Shown here one piece after another: positions 9,279 through 19,155 of a DNA stretch of 61,304 bases (positions within the stretch are counted from its first letter, which is position 1; each line of letters opens with the position of its first letter). The notes beneath the pieces are model-generated. The model was not told the origin of the DNA, did not search any database, and was given only the letters and a program-made list of their open reading frames with translations. Location of the stretch: positions 1 to 61,304 of the forward strand of contig CAZAYP010000030.1 of NCBI GenBank assembly GCA_964489425.1, given 5' to 3'. A program made the translations under genes and the position numbers. This DNA comes from CAZAYP01 sp964489425 [NCBI: uncultured Verrucomicrobiota bacterium]. GTDB lineage: Bacteria > Verrucomicrobiota > Kiritimatiellia > RZYC01.

Positions 9279-9842
9279 CTATGCCATCAGTTCCTCGATC
9301 CGCTCGCACAACAGATGAATGAACAGTTGGTGCCCTTCCTGGATGCGCGGCACCGTCGCCGTGCAGGTGACGGACACGACCCGCTCAGCGGCCCGCGCCA
9401 GTTCGCCGCCGCTGCCGCCGGTCAATGCCACGGTATGCAATTTCTGCTGGCGGGCCTGGCGCACGGCGGCCAGCACGTTGCGGGCGTTGCCGCTGGTGGA
9501 AATGGCCAGGAGCATGTCGCCAGGTTGGCCGAGGGCGGCCACCTGCTTGGCAAACACCTGGTCGTAGCTGTAATCGTTGGCAATGGACGTGAGGACCGAC
9601 AGGTCGGTGCCGAGGGCCAGGGCGGGGTAGGGCGCCCGCTCGCGGTAAAAGCGGTTGACCAGCTCGCCGGCGAGGTGCTGGGCGTCGGCGGCGCTGCCGC
9701 CGTTGCCGCAGACGAGCAGTTTGCCGCCGGCGCGGAACGTCCGGGCCAGGGCCTGCGCAAGGTCCTCGACGGGCTGGCGCAGGCCGTTCAGGACCTGGTC
9801 CAGCACTAGCAAACTTTCTTCGCCGATCTTATTCCAATCCAT
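9279..9842 (-). CDS. gmhA: Phosphoheptose isomerase-like SIS protein
   Basis: 187 residues with one SIS domain. The family motifs are present: CGNGGSAADAQHLAGELVNRF, the substrate loop STSGNARNVL and TVALTGGSGG. GmhA turns sedoheptulose 7-phosphate into D-glycero-D-manno-heptose 7-phosphate, the first step to LPS or capsule heptose. The length and Q/H/E positions fit GmhA better than other SIS proteins. Upstream lies an SDR and downstream a PfkB kinase, consistent with sugar-precursor synthesis. ATG 9842 is taken as start; an in-frame ATG at 9896 would add a leader not seen in the family. Confidence 0.8.
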   Translation of the reverse strand: MDWNKIGEESLLVLDQVLNGLRQPVEDLAQALARTFRAGGKLLVCGNGGSAADAQHLAGELVNRFYRERAPYPALALGTDLSVLTSIANDYSYDQVFAKQVAALGQPGDMLLAISTSGNARNVLAAVRQARQQKLHTVALTGGSGGELARAAERVVSVTCTATVPRIQEGHQLFIHLLCERIEELMA

Positions 9843-9927
9843 ATGGGTGCCATGCAAGGCGCAACCCGCGCCTTGACTTGGGAGAATGTGAACCATCCGG
9901 GCCGCGAGATCAACGAAAAGTTGGCGG

Positions 9928-10680
9928 CTATTCGGTGCTCAGGCGCGCCGTGGCGCCGCCATCCACGATGATCGCCTGGCCGGTCATGAACGAGGACTGG
10001 CGATTGTCCGCGAGGAACAGGATGGCCTGCCCGATTTCTTCGGGCCGGCCTACGCGCCCCAGCACATGCTTGTGGCCCAGTCCGCGCAGCAGGTCGGTCA
10101 GCGAGCGGCCCGCGACATGGCCGCGTTTCAGGCCGGCGTGCAGCATGGGCGTGTTGACGGCCCCCGGCAGGATGGCGTTCACGCGCACCTGGTCCGGGCC
10201 GAACTCGAGGGCCATGGCGCGGGTCAACGCCAGGAGCGCGCCCTTGCTGGCGGCGTAGGCGGCGATATGCACCGAGGTGGCCACGGCGTGGACCGAGCTG
10301 ACATTGACGATGGATCCGCGGTGGCGCTTGAGCAGCGGGTACAGGTCCCGCACCATGAAAAACACGGAGCGCACGTTGGCGGCCATCACCGTGTCCCATT
10401 CTTCCATGGTCGTCTCCGCAATCGGCTTGCAGAGCTGGAACGCGGCATTGTTGACGAGCGTGTCCAGCCGGCGCCAGCGGCGGCGCACCTCCGCGGCGAT
10501 GGCGGTCGGCGCCGCGGGATCGGCAATGTCGGCGTGGATGAACTGCGCCACGCCGGCCGGCCGGCGCAGCGCGCGCCGGTCCGTGCCCACGACCGTCCAG
10601 CCGGCCGCGGCGAACACGCGGGCGGTGGCCAGGCCGATGCCGCCGGCCACGCCGGTAATCAGGACGACTTTCTTGCTCAT
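9928..10680 (-). CDS. SDR-family oxidoreductase
   Basis: 250 residues, a classical short-chain dehydrogenase. The NAD(P)-binding TGVAGGIG is at the N-terminus, followed by NNAAF, the catalytic Ser in VSSVHA and YAASK (Tyr/Lys), and PGAVNTPM after it. It probably oxidises or reduces a hydroxyl of a sugar or polyol. Its ATG overlaps the stop of the upstream dehydrogenase (ATGA, 10677-10680). Substrate is unknown. Confidence 0.88.
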   Translation of the reverse strand: MSKKVVLITGVAGGIGLATARVFAAAGWTVVGTDRRALRRPAGVAQFIHADIADPAAPTAIAAEVRRRWRRLDTLVNNAAFQLCKPIAETTMEEWDTVMAANVRSVFFMVRDLYPLLKRHRGSIVNVSSVHAVATSVHIAAYAASKGALLALTRAMALEFGPDQVRVNAILPGAVNTPMLHAGLKRGHVAGRSLTDLLRGLGHKHVLGRVGRPEEIGQAILFLADNRQSSFMTGQAIIVDGGATARLSTE

Positions 10681-11630
10681 GGGTTACGCCGCTCCAGTTC
10701 GGCAAACAGGTTGTGGATGGTGTTCTGGTGCACGCGTTCCCAGGCGGTGGGGCTGCTGTTGGCGTTGTGCGGCGCCATCAGGACGTTGTCCATGGTCAGC
10801 AAGGGGCTGTCCGCGGGCAGGGGTTCGTGTTCGAAAACATCGAGGCCCGCACCCGCGAGGCGGCCGGCTTGCAAGGCGCGGATCAGGGCGGCCTCATCCA
10901 CGATGGGGCCGCGCGCGGTGTTGATCACCACGCACTCCGGCCGCATGAGGGCGAACGCGGCTTCATCCACCAGGTGCCGGCTGGAGGGGTTCAGGGAGCA
11001 GTGGATGCTGAGAAAATCCGCACGGGTGAACAGCTCGTCGCGGGGCACCATGTGCAGGCCGGTTTCGCGCAGAAAATCCGCGGGCATGTCCACGATGTCG
11101 TGCCCCAGCAGGGTCATGCCAAAGGGTTGGGCGCGCCGGGCCAGGGCCTTGCCGATGTTGCCGACGCCCAGGATGCCCAGCACGCACTCGTTGAGCGCCC
11201 GGCCGGGAATTTTTTCCCAGCGGCCGGCGTGCATCATGGCGTTCATCCACGGCTGGCGTCGTGCAAAGGCGAGGATATAGCCCATGGCGCTGTCCGCCAC
11301 CGGGGCGGTGAACGCGTTGGGCGTGTTGCAGACCGTGACGCCGTGACGGCGGCACGCATCGAGGTCAATGGAATCAATGCCCGTGCCCCACTTGGAGATG
11401 ACCTTGAGGCGGGGCGCGGCGGCCAGCACCCGTTCCGTGAACCGGTCGTCGCCGCAGATCACGCCGTCCAGGTCGGGAACCAGGCGCAGCAACTCGTCTT
11501 CCTCCAGCCGTTCGCGCACCGGGGGGGCTATGAGATGGGCATCGCGCTCCCGGAACACATCCCGGAAGCGATCCAGGCACCCTTGCATGTAGGGCGCAGA
11601 AACCATTACGTTCCATCGGGCCATGGTCAT
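10677..11630 (-). CDS. D-isomer 2-hydroxyacid dehydrogenase (SerA-like, no ACT domain)
   Basis: About 317 residues. It has the Rossmann GILGVGNIGKALA motif and the active-site trio Arg (NTARGPIVDE), Glu (FEHEPLP) and His (APHNANSS). The family oxidises D-2-hydroxyacids with NAD. It lacks the C-terminal regulatory domain of long SerA enzymes, so a pathway-specific role beside the SDR and aminotransferase is more likely than bulk serine synthesis. The start at 11630 forms ATGA with the upstream cyclase stop; ATG 11624 is two codons in. Confidence 0.88.
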   Translation of the reverse strand: MTMARWNVMVSAPYMQGCLDRFRDVFRERDAHLIAPPVRERLEEDELLRLVPDLDGVICGDDRFTERVLAAAPRLKVISKWGTGIDSIDLDACRRHGVTVCNTPNAFTAPVADSAMGYILAFARRQPWMNAMMHAGRWEKIPGRALNECVLGILGVGNIGKALARRAQPFGMTLLGHDIVDMPADFLRETGLHMVPRDELFTRADFLSIHCSLNPSSRHLVDEAAFALMRPECVVINTARGPIVDEAALIRALQAGRLAGAGLDVFEHEPLPADSPLLTMDNVLMAPHNANSSPTAWERVHQNTIHNLFAELERRNP

Positions 11631-12253
11631 CTCCGCAGCAACGCGCGCACCGGGGCCGCCTCCAGCCCGGAAAACCGGATCGGAAAGCAAAACAACTCAT
11701 AGGGTCCCTGGTCCACGGCGGCCAGCGTTAATCCTTCCAGCAGAACAACGCCTCGCGCGAGCAGGACCCGGTGCACTTCATCCGCTTCATCATAGGCGGC
11801 AACGGACAAATAATCAATGCCGACGAGGGTGATGCCGTGCTCCACAACCCATTGGGCGCCACTGACCGTCAGCCCTACATAGTCACTGGAGAACGGCGCA
11901 TCCAAGGCACGCTGCGAGTTGGCGGTTTTTAAAAGGAGGCGGCGGGTTCCGGCCGGGATGGCAGTCGCAGCCAGCGTGGCCGCGGAAACGGCGGGAACCG
12001 TCGCCATGTCCGCCACCCAGGCGGGACCGGCCAGCAGGTCAAGGTCCAGGTTGTCCACGGTTGTGCCGCCGGGCAAGAAGTGGCTCGGGGCGTCGATATG
12101 GGTGCCCATGTGGAGGTCCATGGCGACGCGGGAGCTATTGCAGCGGTCTCCGGCGGCGAGGGTTTTCTCGGCTTGTACCTGAAGCGGCGCGGTGCCGGGC
12201 CAGTGCGGCATGCCGGCGTGGAGCGGGCTGGAAATATCCAGCCAGCGGCTCAC
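11627..12253 (-). CDS. Cyclase / kynurenine formamidase-like hydrolase
   Basis: 208 residues with the metal-binding signature HMGTHIDAPSHF of the cyclase family (KynB-like amidohydrolases). Residues upstream (DISSPLHAGMPHWPG) match the usual N-terminal strand. Members hydrolyse N-formyl or similar amide or lactone bonds using Zn or Mn. No tryptophan-degradation genes are nearby, so a kynurenine role is unlikely; it may open a cyclic sugar-acid intermediate, which is inference. It overlaps both neighbours by 4 bp. Confidence 0.85.
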   Translation of the reverse strand: MSRWLDISSPLHAGMPHWPGTAPLQVQAEKTLAAGDRCNSSRVAMDLHMGTHIDAPSHFLPGGTTVDNLDLDLLAGPAWVADMATVPAVSAATLAATAIPAGTRRLLLKTANSQRALDAPFSSDYVGLTVSGAQWVVEHGITLVGIDYLSVAAYDEADEVHRVLLARGVVLLEGLTLAAVDQGPYELFCFPIRFSGLEAAPVRALLRR

Positions 12254-13212
12254 GTGGGCTCCGGCACACGGCAGGAGTAGTCGACCAGCGGGCGCGCGGC
12301 AGCCGGCTGGGATGCGGCGGCCGGCAGCGCCGCGCCCTGGGGATAGTAGAACCGTTCGCGCAGGTGTCGGTTCAGCAGCGCCGGGGTGCGGTAGCCGCGG
12401 TAGGTGCCCCAGAACTGCATCAGGCGGAACATGGCGATCTCGCCGGCGCTGGCCCGCAGCCGGCCCTGCTGCCGGGCGGCCCGGGCGTCGGCCCAGGTGT
12501 TGGCCGCCAGCAACCGCACGAAATCCAGCGCGGTGAAGGTTTGTTCCGGGAAAATCTTTTTCAGCGCCATGGCCTCGCGCAGGTACCGGTTATAGATGCG
12601 GCGCGGCGACTCGTGGTGCAGATGGATGACTTCGGCCTCGGCCACGTAAGCCAGGCGCGCGCCGGACTCCATGGCCTTGCGTGCCCAGGCCACGTCTTCG
12701 AGCCCGGTCAGGGTCTCGTCGTAGGGCTGGCGGGCCCAGGCCTCGCGCCGAATGGCGGCATTGGCATTGTTGCAGAAGGGGTGCGGCTGGCCCAGTTGGC
12801 TGGCCTCGCCAAACCACTGGGCAAAGACCCGCTGCTCGGAGAAGCGGGAGCCGGCCCCGCCGCGTTGCTTGCCGTAAGCCAGGGCCACCTCGGGCTGCGC
12901 CAGGGGGGCCATCAACGAGGAAAGCCAGTCGCGGTGCACCGGGTACACGTGGGCGCTGGCAAACACCAGCAGGTCGCCCCGCGCGGCCCGGCACCCGGCA
13001 TTGAGCGCCCGGCCGAAAGAAAAATCTTCCGGTTTGATGGGGATGATTTGATCCGCGTGCGGGCCCACGACGCGCAGCGTGCGATCCGTGGATCCCGAAT
13101 CGACCACCACCAGCTCGTAGTCGCGGAACGTCTGTTGGGCCAGGCCCTGCACCAGGCGGCCTATGTCCTTCTCCTCGTTATAGCAACGGACTATGACGGA
13201 GCAGGCTGGCAT
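12250..13212 (-). CDS. Glycosyltransferase family 2
   Basis: 320 residues of GT-A fold. The start CSVIVRCYNEEKDIGRLV is the usual nucleotide-sugar strand, then VVVDSGSTDRT and GRALNAGCRAARGDLLVFASAHV. The position normally holding DxD reads SAH. It resembles rhamnosyl- or glucosyl-type GT2 enzymes of surface polysaccharide synthesis. It is first in the six-gene minus-strand run down to 8302 and overlaps the cyclase by 4 bp. The acceptor is unknown. Confidence 0.85.
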   Translation of the reverse strand: MPACSVIVRCYNEEKDIGRLVQGLAQQTFRDYELVVVDSGSTDRTLRVVGPHADQIIPIKPEDFSFGRALNAGCRAARGDLLVFASAHVYPVHRDWLSSLMAPLAQPEVALAYGKQRGGAGSRFSEQRVFAQWFGEASQLGQPHPFCNNANAAIRREAWARQPYDETLTGLEDVAWARKAMESGARLAYVAEAEVIHLHHESPRRIYNRYLREAMALKKIFPEQTFTALDFVRLLAANTWADARAARQQGRLRASAGEIAMFRLMQFWGTYRGYRTPALLNRHLRERFYYPQGAALPAAASQPAAARPLVDYSCRVPEPT

Positions 13213-13376
13213 GCTTCCCCTACGGGTTCACGAATACCATTGAAGGGCTGCCGGTTCATGCATTATCTTAACCGTGGTTGTCATGGCTGGTTTGTTCATT
13301 AGCAGGACCGATGCCACGGCGGGTTGCCGGGCAAGCCCCAGGCCGCCGCGGGCGGCAAATTATTAGGAGAAGGACC

Positions 13377-14708
13377 ATGGATATTGAACTGCTGAAAAAA
13401 TGGGACCGGGAGCACGTGGTTTACCCTTGGAAAGTGCAGGGGAAAACCGAGCCGCTGCTGATCGAGCGCGCCGAGGGTATCCACATGTGGACTCCCGACG
13501 GCAAGCGCTACATTGATTTTTGCTCGGGATTGCTGTGCGTCAACCTGGGCCACGGCAACCCGGTGGTGCTGGACGCGATGAAAGCCCAGATGGGCAAACT
13601 GGCCTACGTGTCCCCCCAGTTCGCCACCGAGCCGCGCGCCCGCCTGGCCAAGATGATGGCGGACCTGACGCCCGGCGACCTGGACTACGTGTTTTTCACC
13701 AACGCCGGCGCCGAGGCCAACGAAAACGCGATTAAAACCGCGCGCTGGGTGACCGGCCGCCAGAAATTTTATTCCCAGTGGCGCAGCTACCACGGGGCGA
13801 CCTATGGCTCCCTCTCGCTCACCGGCGATCCGCGGCGCTGGCCGGCGGAGCCCGGCATCCCCGGCTGCACCAAGTTTTTCGGCCCCTACTGCTACCGCTG
13901 TCCGTTCGGGTACGAGAACGAGCACGTGTGCCGCATGCAGTGCCTGGAAACGCTCAAGACCCAGGTCATGCTGGACGGCCCCAAAACCATCGCCGCGATT
14001 TTCCTGGAGCCGATCGTGGGCACCAGCGGCATCATGGTGCCGCCCAAGGCGTTCATGAAAGGCGTGCGCCAGTTGTGCGATGAAAACGGCATCCTGCTGG
14101 TGTCGGATGAAGTCATGGCCGCCTGGGGCCGGTCCGGGGCCTGGTTCGGCATCCAGCACTTTGACGTGGTGCCGGACATCATCACCACGGCCAAGGGGAT
14201 CACCTCCTCCTACATCCAGTTGGGCGCCATGATCTGGAGCAAGAAGATCTGGGACTTCTTCTGTGAGCGTCCCTATACCGGCGGCCTGACGTTCTATGGC
14301 CACGCCCTGGCCTGCGCCTGCGGCGTGGCGGCCATCGAGGAAACCAAGCGCCTGAACCTCGTGGAGAAGTCCCGGGCCGATGGCGAGTACCTCCTGCGCA
14401 AGCTGGAAGAACTGCGCGATCGCCATCCCTCGGTGGGTGACGTCCGCGCCAAGGGCCTGTGGGCTTGCATCGAGCTGGTGGCGGACAAGAAAACCAAGGA
14501 GCCGCTGGCCGGCTTCTGCGACGCGCGCCGGAACGTGATGAACGAGGTCAACCGGCGGCTGATGGAGGCGGGCCTCTACCTGTTCTGCAAATGGGATTTC
14601 CTGTTCCTCGCGCCGCCGCTGATCATCACCCGGCCGCAGATTGACGAGTCCCTGGCCATCATCGAAAAGGCCCTGGAGTACACCGACGGCCTGGTGGGCG
14701 GCAAGTAA
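13377..14708 (+). CDS. Class III (PLP) aminotransferase
   Basis: 443 residues. It has the class III pattern: FTNAGAEANENAIKTAR for cofactor phosphate, YHGATYGS, the Asp in LLVSDEVMAAWGRSG, and Schiff-base Lys273 in TTAKGITSSY. It resembles taurine:pyruvate or beta-alanine:pyruvate aminotransferases. A Cys-rich stretch (YCYRCPFG then CRMQC) in the middle is notable. RBS GGAGAAGG lies 5 bases before the ATG. It diverges from the minus-strand sugar operon and may supply an amino group there; the true amino donor is not evident. Confidence 0.85.
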   Translation: MDIELLKKWDREHVVYPWKVQGKTEPLLIERAEGIHMWTPDGKRYIDFCSGLLCVNLGHGNPVVLDAMKAQMGKLAYVSPQFATEPRARLAKMMADLTPGDLDYVFFTNAGAEANENAIKTARWVTGRQKFYSQWRSYHGATYGSLSLTGDPRRWPAEPGIPGCTKFFGPYCYRCPFGYENEHVCRMQCLETLKTQVMLDGPKTIAAIFLEPIVGTSGIMVPPKAFMKGVRQLCDENGILLVSDEVMAAWGRSGAWFGIQHFDVVPDIITTAKGITSSYIQLGAMIWSKKIWDFFCERPYTGGLTFYGHALACACGVAAIEETKRLNLVEKSRADGEYLLRKLEELRDRHPSVGDVRAKGLWACIELVADKKTKEPLAGFCDARRNVMNEVNRRLMEAGLYLFCKWDFLFLAPPLIITRPQIDESLAIIEKALEYTDGLVGGK

Positions 14709-14711
14709 TGC

Positions 14712-15746
14712 TCAGGGATTGATGACCCGCGCGCGCTTGACGGACGCCAGGTAGTTCAGGATGCCTTCGGCCAGGGCCGTTGCCACCAGGTCGCGGTGCC
14801 GCGTGGTGCTGAACACCAGGTTTTCGCGCTCGTTGGTCAGGAAGCCGCATTCCACCAGCGCCGCGGGGCAGGGGGCGTCCTTGAGCACGGCAAACCGCGC
14901 CCGGCGCAGGCCGCGGTCCGGTCCGCCCAGGCGCTTGACCAGTGCCTGCTGCAGGTAGAACCCAAGGATCACGTTGGCCCCGTTGAACTGCAGGCCGCGA
15001 AACGGGGTCAGGTTGGGCGTTCCCGGCGTGGACTCGTTGGTGGAGGGGTAGCCGGCCGCGGTCAGCACGTAGGTTTCCTGGCCGGCGGTCAGCGGGTTGC
15101 CGCTGGAGTTCAGGTGGACGCTCACGTAAAGGTCCGCTTTACAGCGGCGGGCTTTGTGGGAGCGGATCGGCAGTTCCAGGGCCACGTCCGCATCCCGGGT
15201 CAGGACCACCTGGACGCCTTCCACGACCAGCCGGGCCCGCACGCGCCGCACGATGTCCAGCACCACGTGTTTTTCCTCGTCGCCCAGCGCGCTGGTACCA
15301 CCCGGGTCCATGCCGCCATGGCCGGGATCCAGCACCACGGTGGTATAGCCGCAGGTCTTCAAATAATCATTCTTCATCAGCAGCGGCGCCAGGAGCTTGG
15401 TGATGTCATCCTCCGTGATGCACCACCGCCGCCGGAGCCGGCGCGAGGGCTCGTGCATCCACACGAGCTGCCGGTTGTAGTACAGCTTGCGGCTTTCCGG
15501 CTCCAGCATGATCCGGGTCCAGGGGCTCAGCAGCACAAAACGGCCGTCCCGCAGCACCTGGGCATTGAAGCCGAAATAGCGGGCCATATCGCTGATATAC
15601 ACATAGGTCCGGCCGCCGGTGATGAGCTTGGTCACGCCGTGAAGCAGCTCAGGCTCCGCCCGCGGGGCCGGCCCCAGGGGCAGCAGAAGCGCGGCCAGGC
15701 AGGCCGCAAGGCACCCGCGGCCCGGGTGGTGAAAACCCCGTTTCAT
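14712..15746 (-). CDS. N-acetylmuramoyl-L-alanine amidase (Amidase_3), exported
   Basis: 344 residues with a signal peptide (about 1-31, ending ARA). An N-terminal copper-amine-oxidase-N/AMIN-like beta region (40-110) precedes an Amidase_3 domain. Zinc ligands fall in DPGHGGMDPGG (H143), the GDEEKH segment and VSVHLNSSGN (H211), and the catalytic Glu in ALVECGFLTN. It cleaves the amide between MurNAc and L-Ala in peptidoglycan during cell separation. ATG 15746 is chosen because it begins the signal peptide. It ends 3 bp from the convergent aminotransferase. Confidence 0.9.
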   Translation of the reverse strand: MKRGFHHPGRGCLAACLAALLLPLGPAPRAEPELLHGVTKLITGGRTYVYISDMARYFGFNAQVLRDGRFVLLSPWTRIMLEPESRKLYYNRQLVWMHEPSRRLRRRWCITEDDITKLLAPLLMKNDYLKTCGYTTVVLDPGHGGMDPGGTSALGDEEKHVVLDIVRRVRARLVVEGVQVVLTRDADVALELPIRSHKARRCKADLYVSVHLNSSGNPLTAGQETYVLTAAGYPSTNESTPGTPNLTPFRGLQFNGANVILGFYLQQALVKRLGGPDRGLRRARFAVLKDAPCPAALVECGFLTNERENLVFSTTRHRDLVATALAEGILNYLASVKRARVINP

Positions 15747-15865
15747 GATGCGCTTGTTACCGTAACACCCTGCGTTTAGCAAGGCTTACATGGTTCTGAT
15801 TCACAGCCACGCCGTTTTGGGCGTGATGTCGGGCATGGGCGCTGCCGCGCTATGATGTGCCGCCG

Positions 15866-17230
<1,365 letters not shown>

Positions 17231-17387
17231 CGCCTCCTGAATCGGCGGTGTCTCTGAACCTCGTTATAACCGCCGTACTTGGGAACGAGTAAAGCAGATC
17301 GCGGCCAAATAATCAACGGCCCTGCATCTCACCTTGCGGCGCTGGCGCGTTCCCGGGATTCACCGGCGCCACAGCGCCCCGGACCGC

Positions 17388-17425
17388 TTGACGCATAGCA
17401 GGGCCCCAACTTTGCTATGCGTCAA
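17388..17425. repeat. 13-bp perfect inverted repeat
   Basis: TTGACGCATAGCA (17388-17400) and TGCTATGCGTCAA (17413-17425) are exact reverse complements around a 12-base spacer. It lies in the 314-bp gap between the NtrC-type regulator and the lipoprotein gene. It could be a bidirectional terminator stem or a dimeric operator; no T-run follows directly. Confidence 0.7.
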
Positions 17426-17461
17426 CAAAACCCCGTATATCTCGAGATTTCAAGGTTTCTG

Positions 17462-17509
17462 TTGACGGAATTGCTGAATTTAAGCATAAACACCCCCGTG
17501 TTATGGGGG
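17462..17509 (+). promoter_or_regulatory. Putative promoter and 5' hairpin of the lipoprotein gene
   Basis: TTGACG (17462-17467), a 17-bp spacer and CATAAA (17485-17490) form a reasonable sigma70 promoter. Just downstream CCCCC (17493-17497) can pair with GGGGG (17505-17509) around GTGTTAT at the very 5' end of the transcript. The rest of the 17231-17544 gap shows only the inverted repeat at 17388. Confidence 0.4.
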
Positions 17510-17544
17510 ATGCATATTAAAATGTTGTGCGGAGACAGATGCTG

Positions 17545-17895
17545 ATGAAATGGATCGCAGCAGGACTTATTCTGGGCTTGGCGTCGGGATGCGCCCACCT
17601 GCCACAATCCGTTCAAATGCAGGACGGCGAGATCGAAGGTTATCATGCGATGGCGCTTCGGGCTCTCAATTCACCGGATGCGTGGCACCAGTACCAACTG
17701 CTAACGCCCTTTGCCGAACGACAAGTGGACACCGGCCGAAAGGCGTGGTTCGATCTCAGGCCAGGTACCCCACCAGTCGTGACAGTCTGGATTCCGACAA
17801 CCGAAACGAATCGGACCAACCCCTTTGTGGTCTTTGAGTTCGACCACTCGACGCACACGCTGAACGGTGTAGCACTCGGATCGCTCAACCACTGA
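17545..17895 (+). CDS. Small putative lipoprotein, unknown function
   Basis: 116 residues starting MKWIAAGLILGLASGCAH: a short signal peptide with a lipobox-like ASGC, so Cys16 is probably lipidated. The rest has no recognised domain (a DAWHQYQLLTPFAERQVDTGR helix, then strands with PPVVTVWIPTTETN). ATG 17545 is preferred because GGAGAC ends 8 bases before it; ATG 17539 and GTG 17527 are also in frame. Its base composition is more AT-rich than the core genes, like the cassette-type genes that follow. Confidence 0.65.
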   Translation: MKWIAAGLILGLASGCAHLPQSVQMQDGEIEGYHAMALRALNSPDAWHQYQLLTPFAERQVDTGRKAWFDLRPGTPPVVTVWIPTTETNRTNPFVVFEFDHSTHTLNGVALGSLNH

Positions 17896-17987
17896 CGAGA
17901 CGAGATAATGACGTTGTACTCAGCATATTGCTACTTGCGCGCGTATCCCATCTGTGCTACATTCGTCTTGAATTATGGAGGCATATA

Positions 17988-18248
17988 ATGATCAAGACGG
18001 CGATGGTACGCGCTAGAGTGGAACCCGAGTTGAAGAACCAGGCGGAGAATGTATTTCGCCGGCTAGGGCTGAACGCCACGCAGGCAATCACCATATTCTA
18101 TAAACAGGTTGAACTGCGCGACGGGCTCCCTTTTGACGTTGTTGTCCCTACGCCAACGACAAAACGCACATTTGCGGCTTCCGAGACCGGGCGTGACCTC
18201 GTGGTTTGCAAGGATGCCGATGAGATGTTTCGCAAACTCGGCATCTGA
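17988..18248 (+). CDS. RelB/DinJ-family antitoxin
   Basis: 86 residues. A ribbon-helix-helix start (TAMVRARVEPELKNQAENVFRRLGLNATQAITIFYKQV) is diagnostic of RelB/DinJ, followed by a flexible toxin-wrapping tail. GGAGG lies 7 bases before the ATG. A possible own promoter is TTGCGC-17-TACATT about 45 bp upstream. It shares one base with the toxin gene start. The pair sits immediately before the attC-like site at 18525, as in many integron toxin-antitoxin cassettes. Confidence 0.88.
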   Translation: MIKTAMVRARVEPELKNQAENVFRRLGLNATQAITIFYKQVELRDGLPFDVVVPTPTTKRTFAASETGRDLVVCKDADEMFRKLGI

Positions 18249-18520
18249 TGTACACGCCCGTCTACACCAAGCAGTTTGAGAAAGACGTCAAACGCTGCCA
18301 GCGACGCGGCAAGGACCTTGAGAAGTTTAAGCTTCTTGCCCGCACACTGCTGTCAGGGCGGAAGCCCGATACGATCCATCGCGACCATAAACTTACAGGG
18401 AATCTGATTGAACGACGCGATTGCCACATCGAGTCGGACTGGGTGTTAATCTACCGGATCGACGGTGACTATCTCATCTTTGAGCGCACGGGAACGCATT
18501 CCGACTTATTCAAGAAATGA
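18248..18520 (+). CDS. YafQ/RelE-type mRNA interferase toxin
   Basis: 90 residues with the compact RelE fold pattern of the YafQ branch: YTKQFEKDVKRCQRRGKDLEKF, then HKLTGNLIERRDCHIESDWVLIYRID and a C-terminal GTHSDLF containing the catalytic His of YafQ. It cuts mRNA at the ribosome unless bound by the upstream antitoxin. The attC-like site starts 5 bp after its stop. Confidence 0.88.
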   Translation: MYTPVYTKQFEKDVKRCQRRGKDLEKFKLLARTLLSGRKPDTIHRDHKLTGNLIERRDCHIESDWVLIYRIDGDYLIFERTGTHSDLFKK

Positions 18521-18524
18521 AATG

Positions 18525-18590
18525 GCACACCAAGGCGTTGCAGGCTATCGGCGCCAAAGCGCGCCTCCAGCCTGAACGCTGACGTTGTGC
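18525..18590 (+). other. Integron attC-like recombination site
   Basis: 66 bp with canonical order. R'' is GCACACC (18525-18531) and R' is GTTGTGC (18584-18590), complementary at 6 of 7 positions. L'' GCGTTGCAGGCT pairs with L' AGCCTGAACGC except for one unpaired G, the classic extrahelical base; 3- and 4-base spacers separate L from R. A GGCGC/GCGCC apical stem closes it. The preceding TA pair would then be a gene cassette whose left edge could be GTTGTAC at 17913-17919. No integron integrase is in the window. Confidence 0.75.
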
Positions 18591-18600
18591 GTAGAGAAGA

Positions 18601-19119
18601 ATGAAGATGCTCGGTGAATTCAATGCGCAGCTAGTCCAGAAATTGCCAGAGACGCACGCGTTGCTGAAAACGGGCAATCTTGTCATTCACGATGCGGTGA
18701 ATCGAGTGACGCTTCATGGATCTCGTGGATTAGCTGGTAACCCGCGGATCGATTCTGATATCGACCTGGCATTTATTACGGATGACTCTGTATTAACAAC
18801 GCCCACCGAACAACCCGACTTGCTGACGGAAGTATTGACCACAACGCTAAATAGCTGGCTTGGAAATGCCGAATTGGACCTGGCCGTGGTATTCGATCGA
18901 AAGGGATGTGGCCTGAAGTGTCTGAAATTCGATAACTATGACTTCAGCACCTGCTTGAACATGGTTGATTGCATGGGAATATTCAAACTGCAAAAAGGAT
19001 TCACTGGCTACGTGGACACAAAAACTGTGGACTGTCGGAAGATGAAGCCAAGCATGACGATATGGGAGCGGCCGATCGAGTTGTCACGGAAAGGGCAAAA
19101 TGGTATTCTGGCGCTGTGA
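18601..19119 (+). CDS. Nucleotidyltransferase-domain protein (Pol-beta fold)
   Basis: 172 residues. The minimal nucleotidyltransferase signature is present: G40-S41 in LHGSRG and D53-x-D55 in DSDIDLAF. A later LDLAVVFD may supply the third acidic residue. Such proteins transfer an NMP to protein, RNA or small molecules; many are halves of toxin-antitoxin systems. The gene is visibly AT-richer than the core genome and begins 10 bp after the attC-like site, so it reads as the next cassette. Its exact target is unknown. Confidence 0.78.
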   Translation: MKMLGEFNAQLVQKLPETHALLKTGNLVIHDAVNRVTLHGSRGLAGNPRIDSDIDLAFITDDSVLTTPTEQPDLLTEVLTTTLNSWLGNAELDLAVVFDRKGCGLKCLKFDNYDFSTCLNMVDCMGIFKLQKGFTGYVDTKTVDCRKMKPSMTIWERPIELSRKGQNGILAL

Positions 19120-19155
19120 ACAAAGAACACACCGTCACGCGCCGCATGTCGGACA

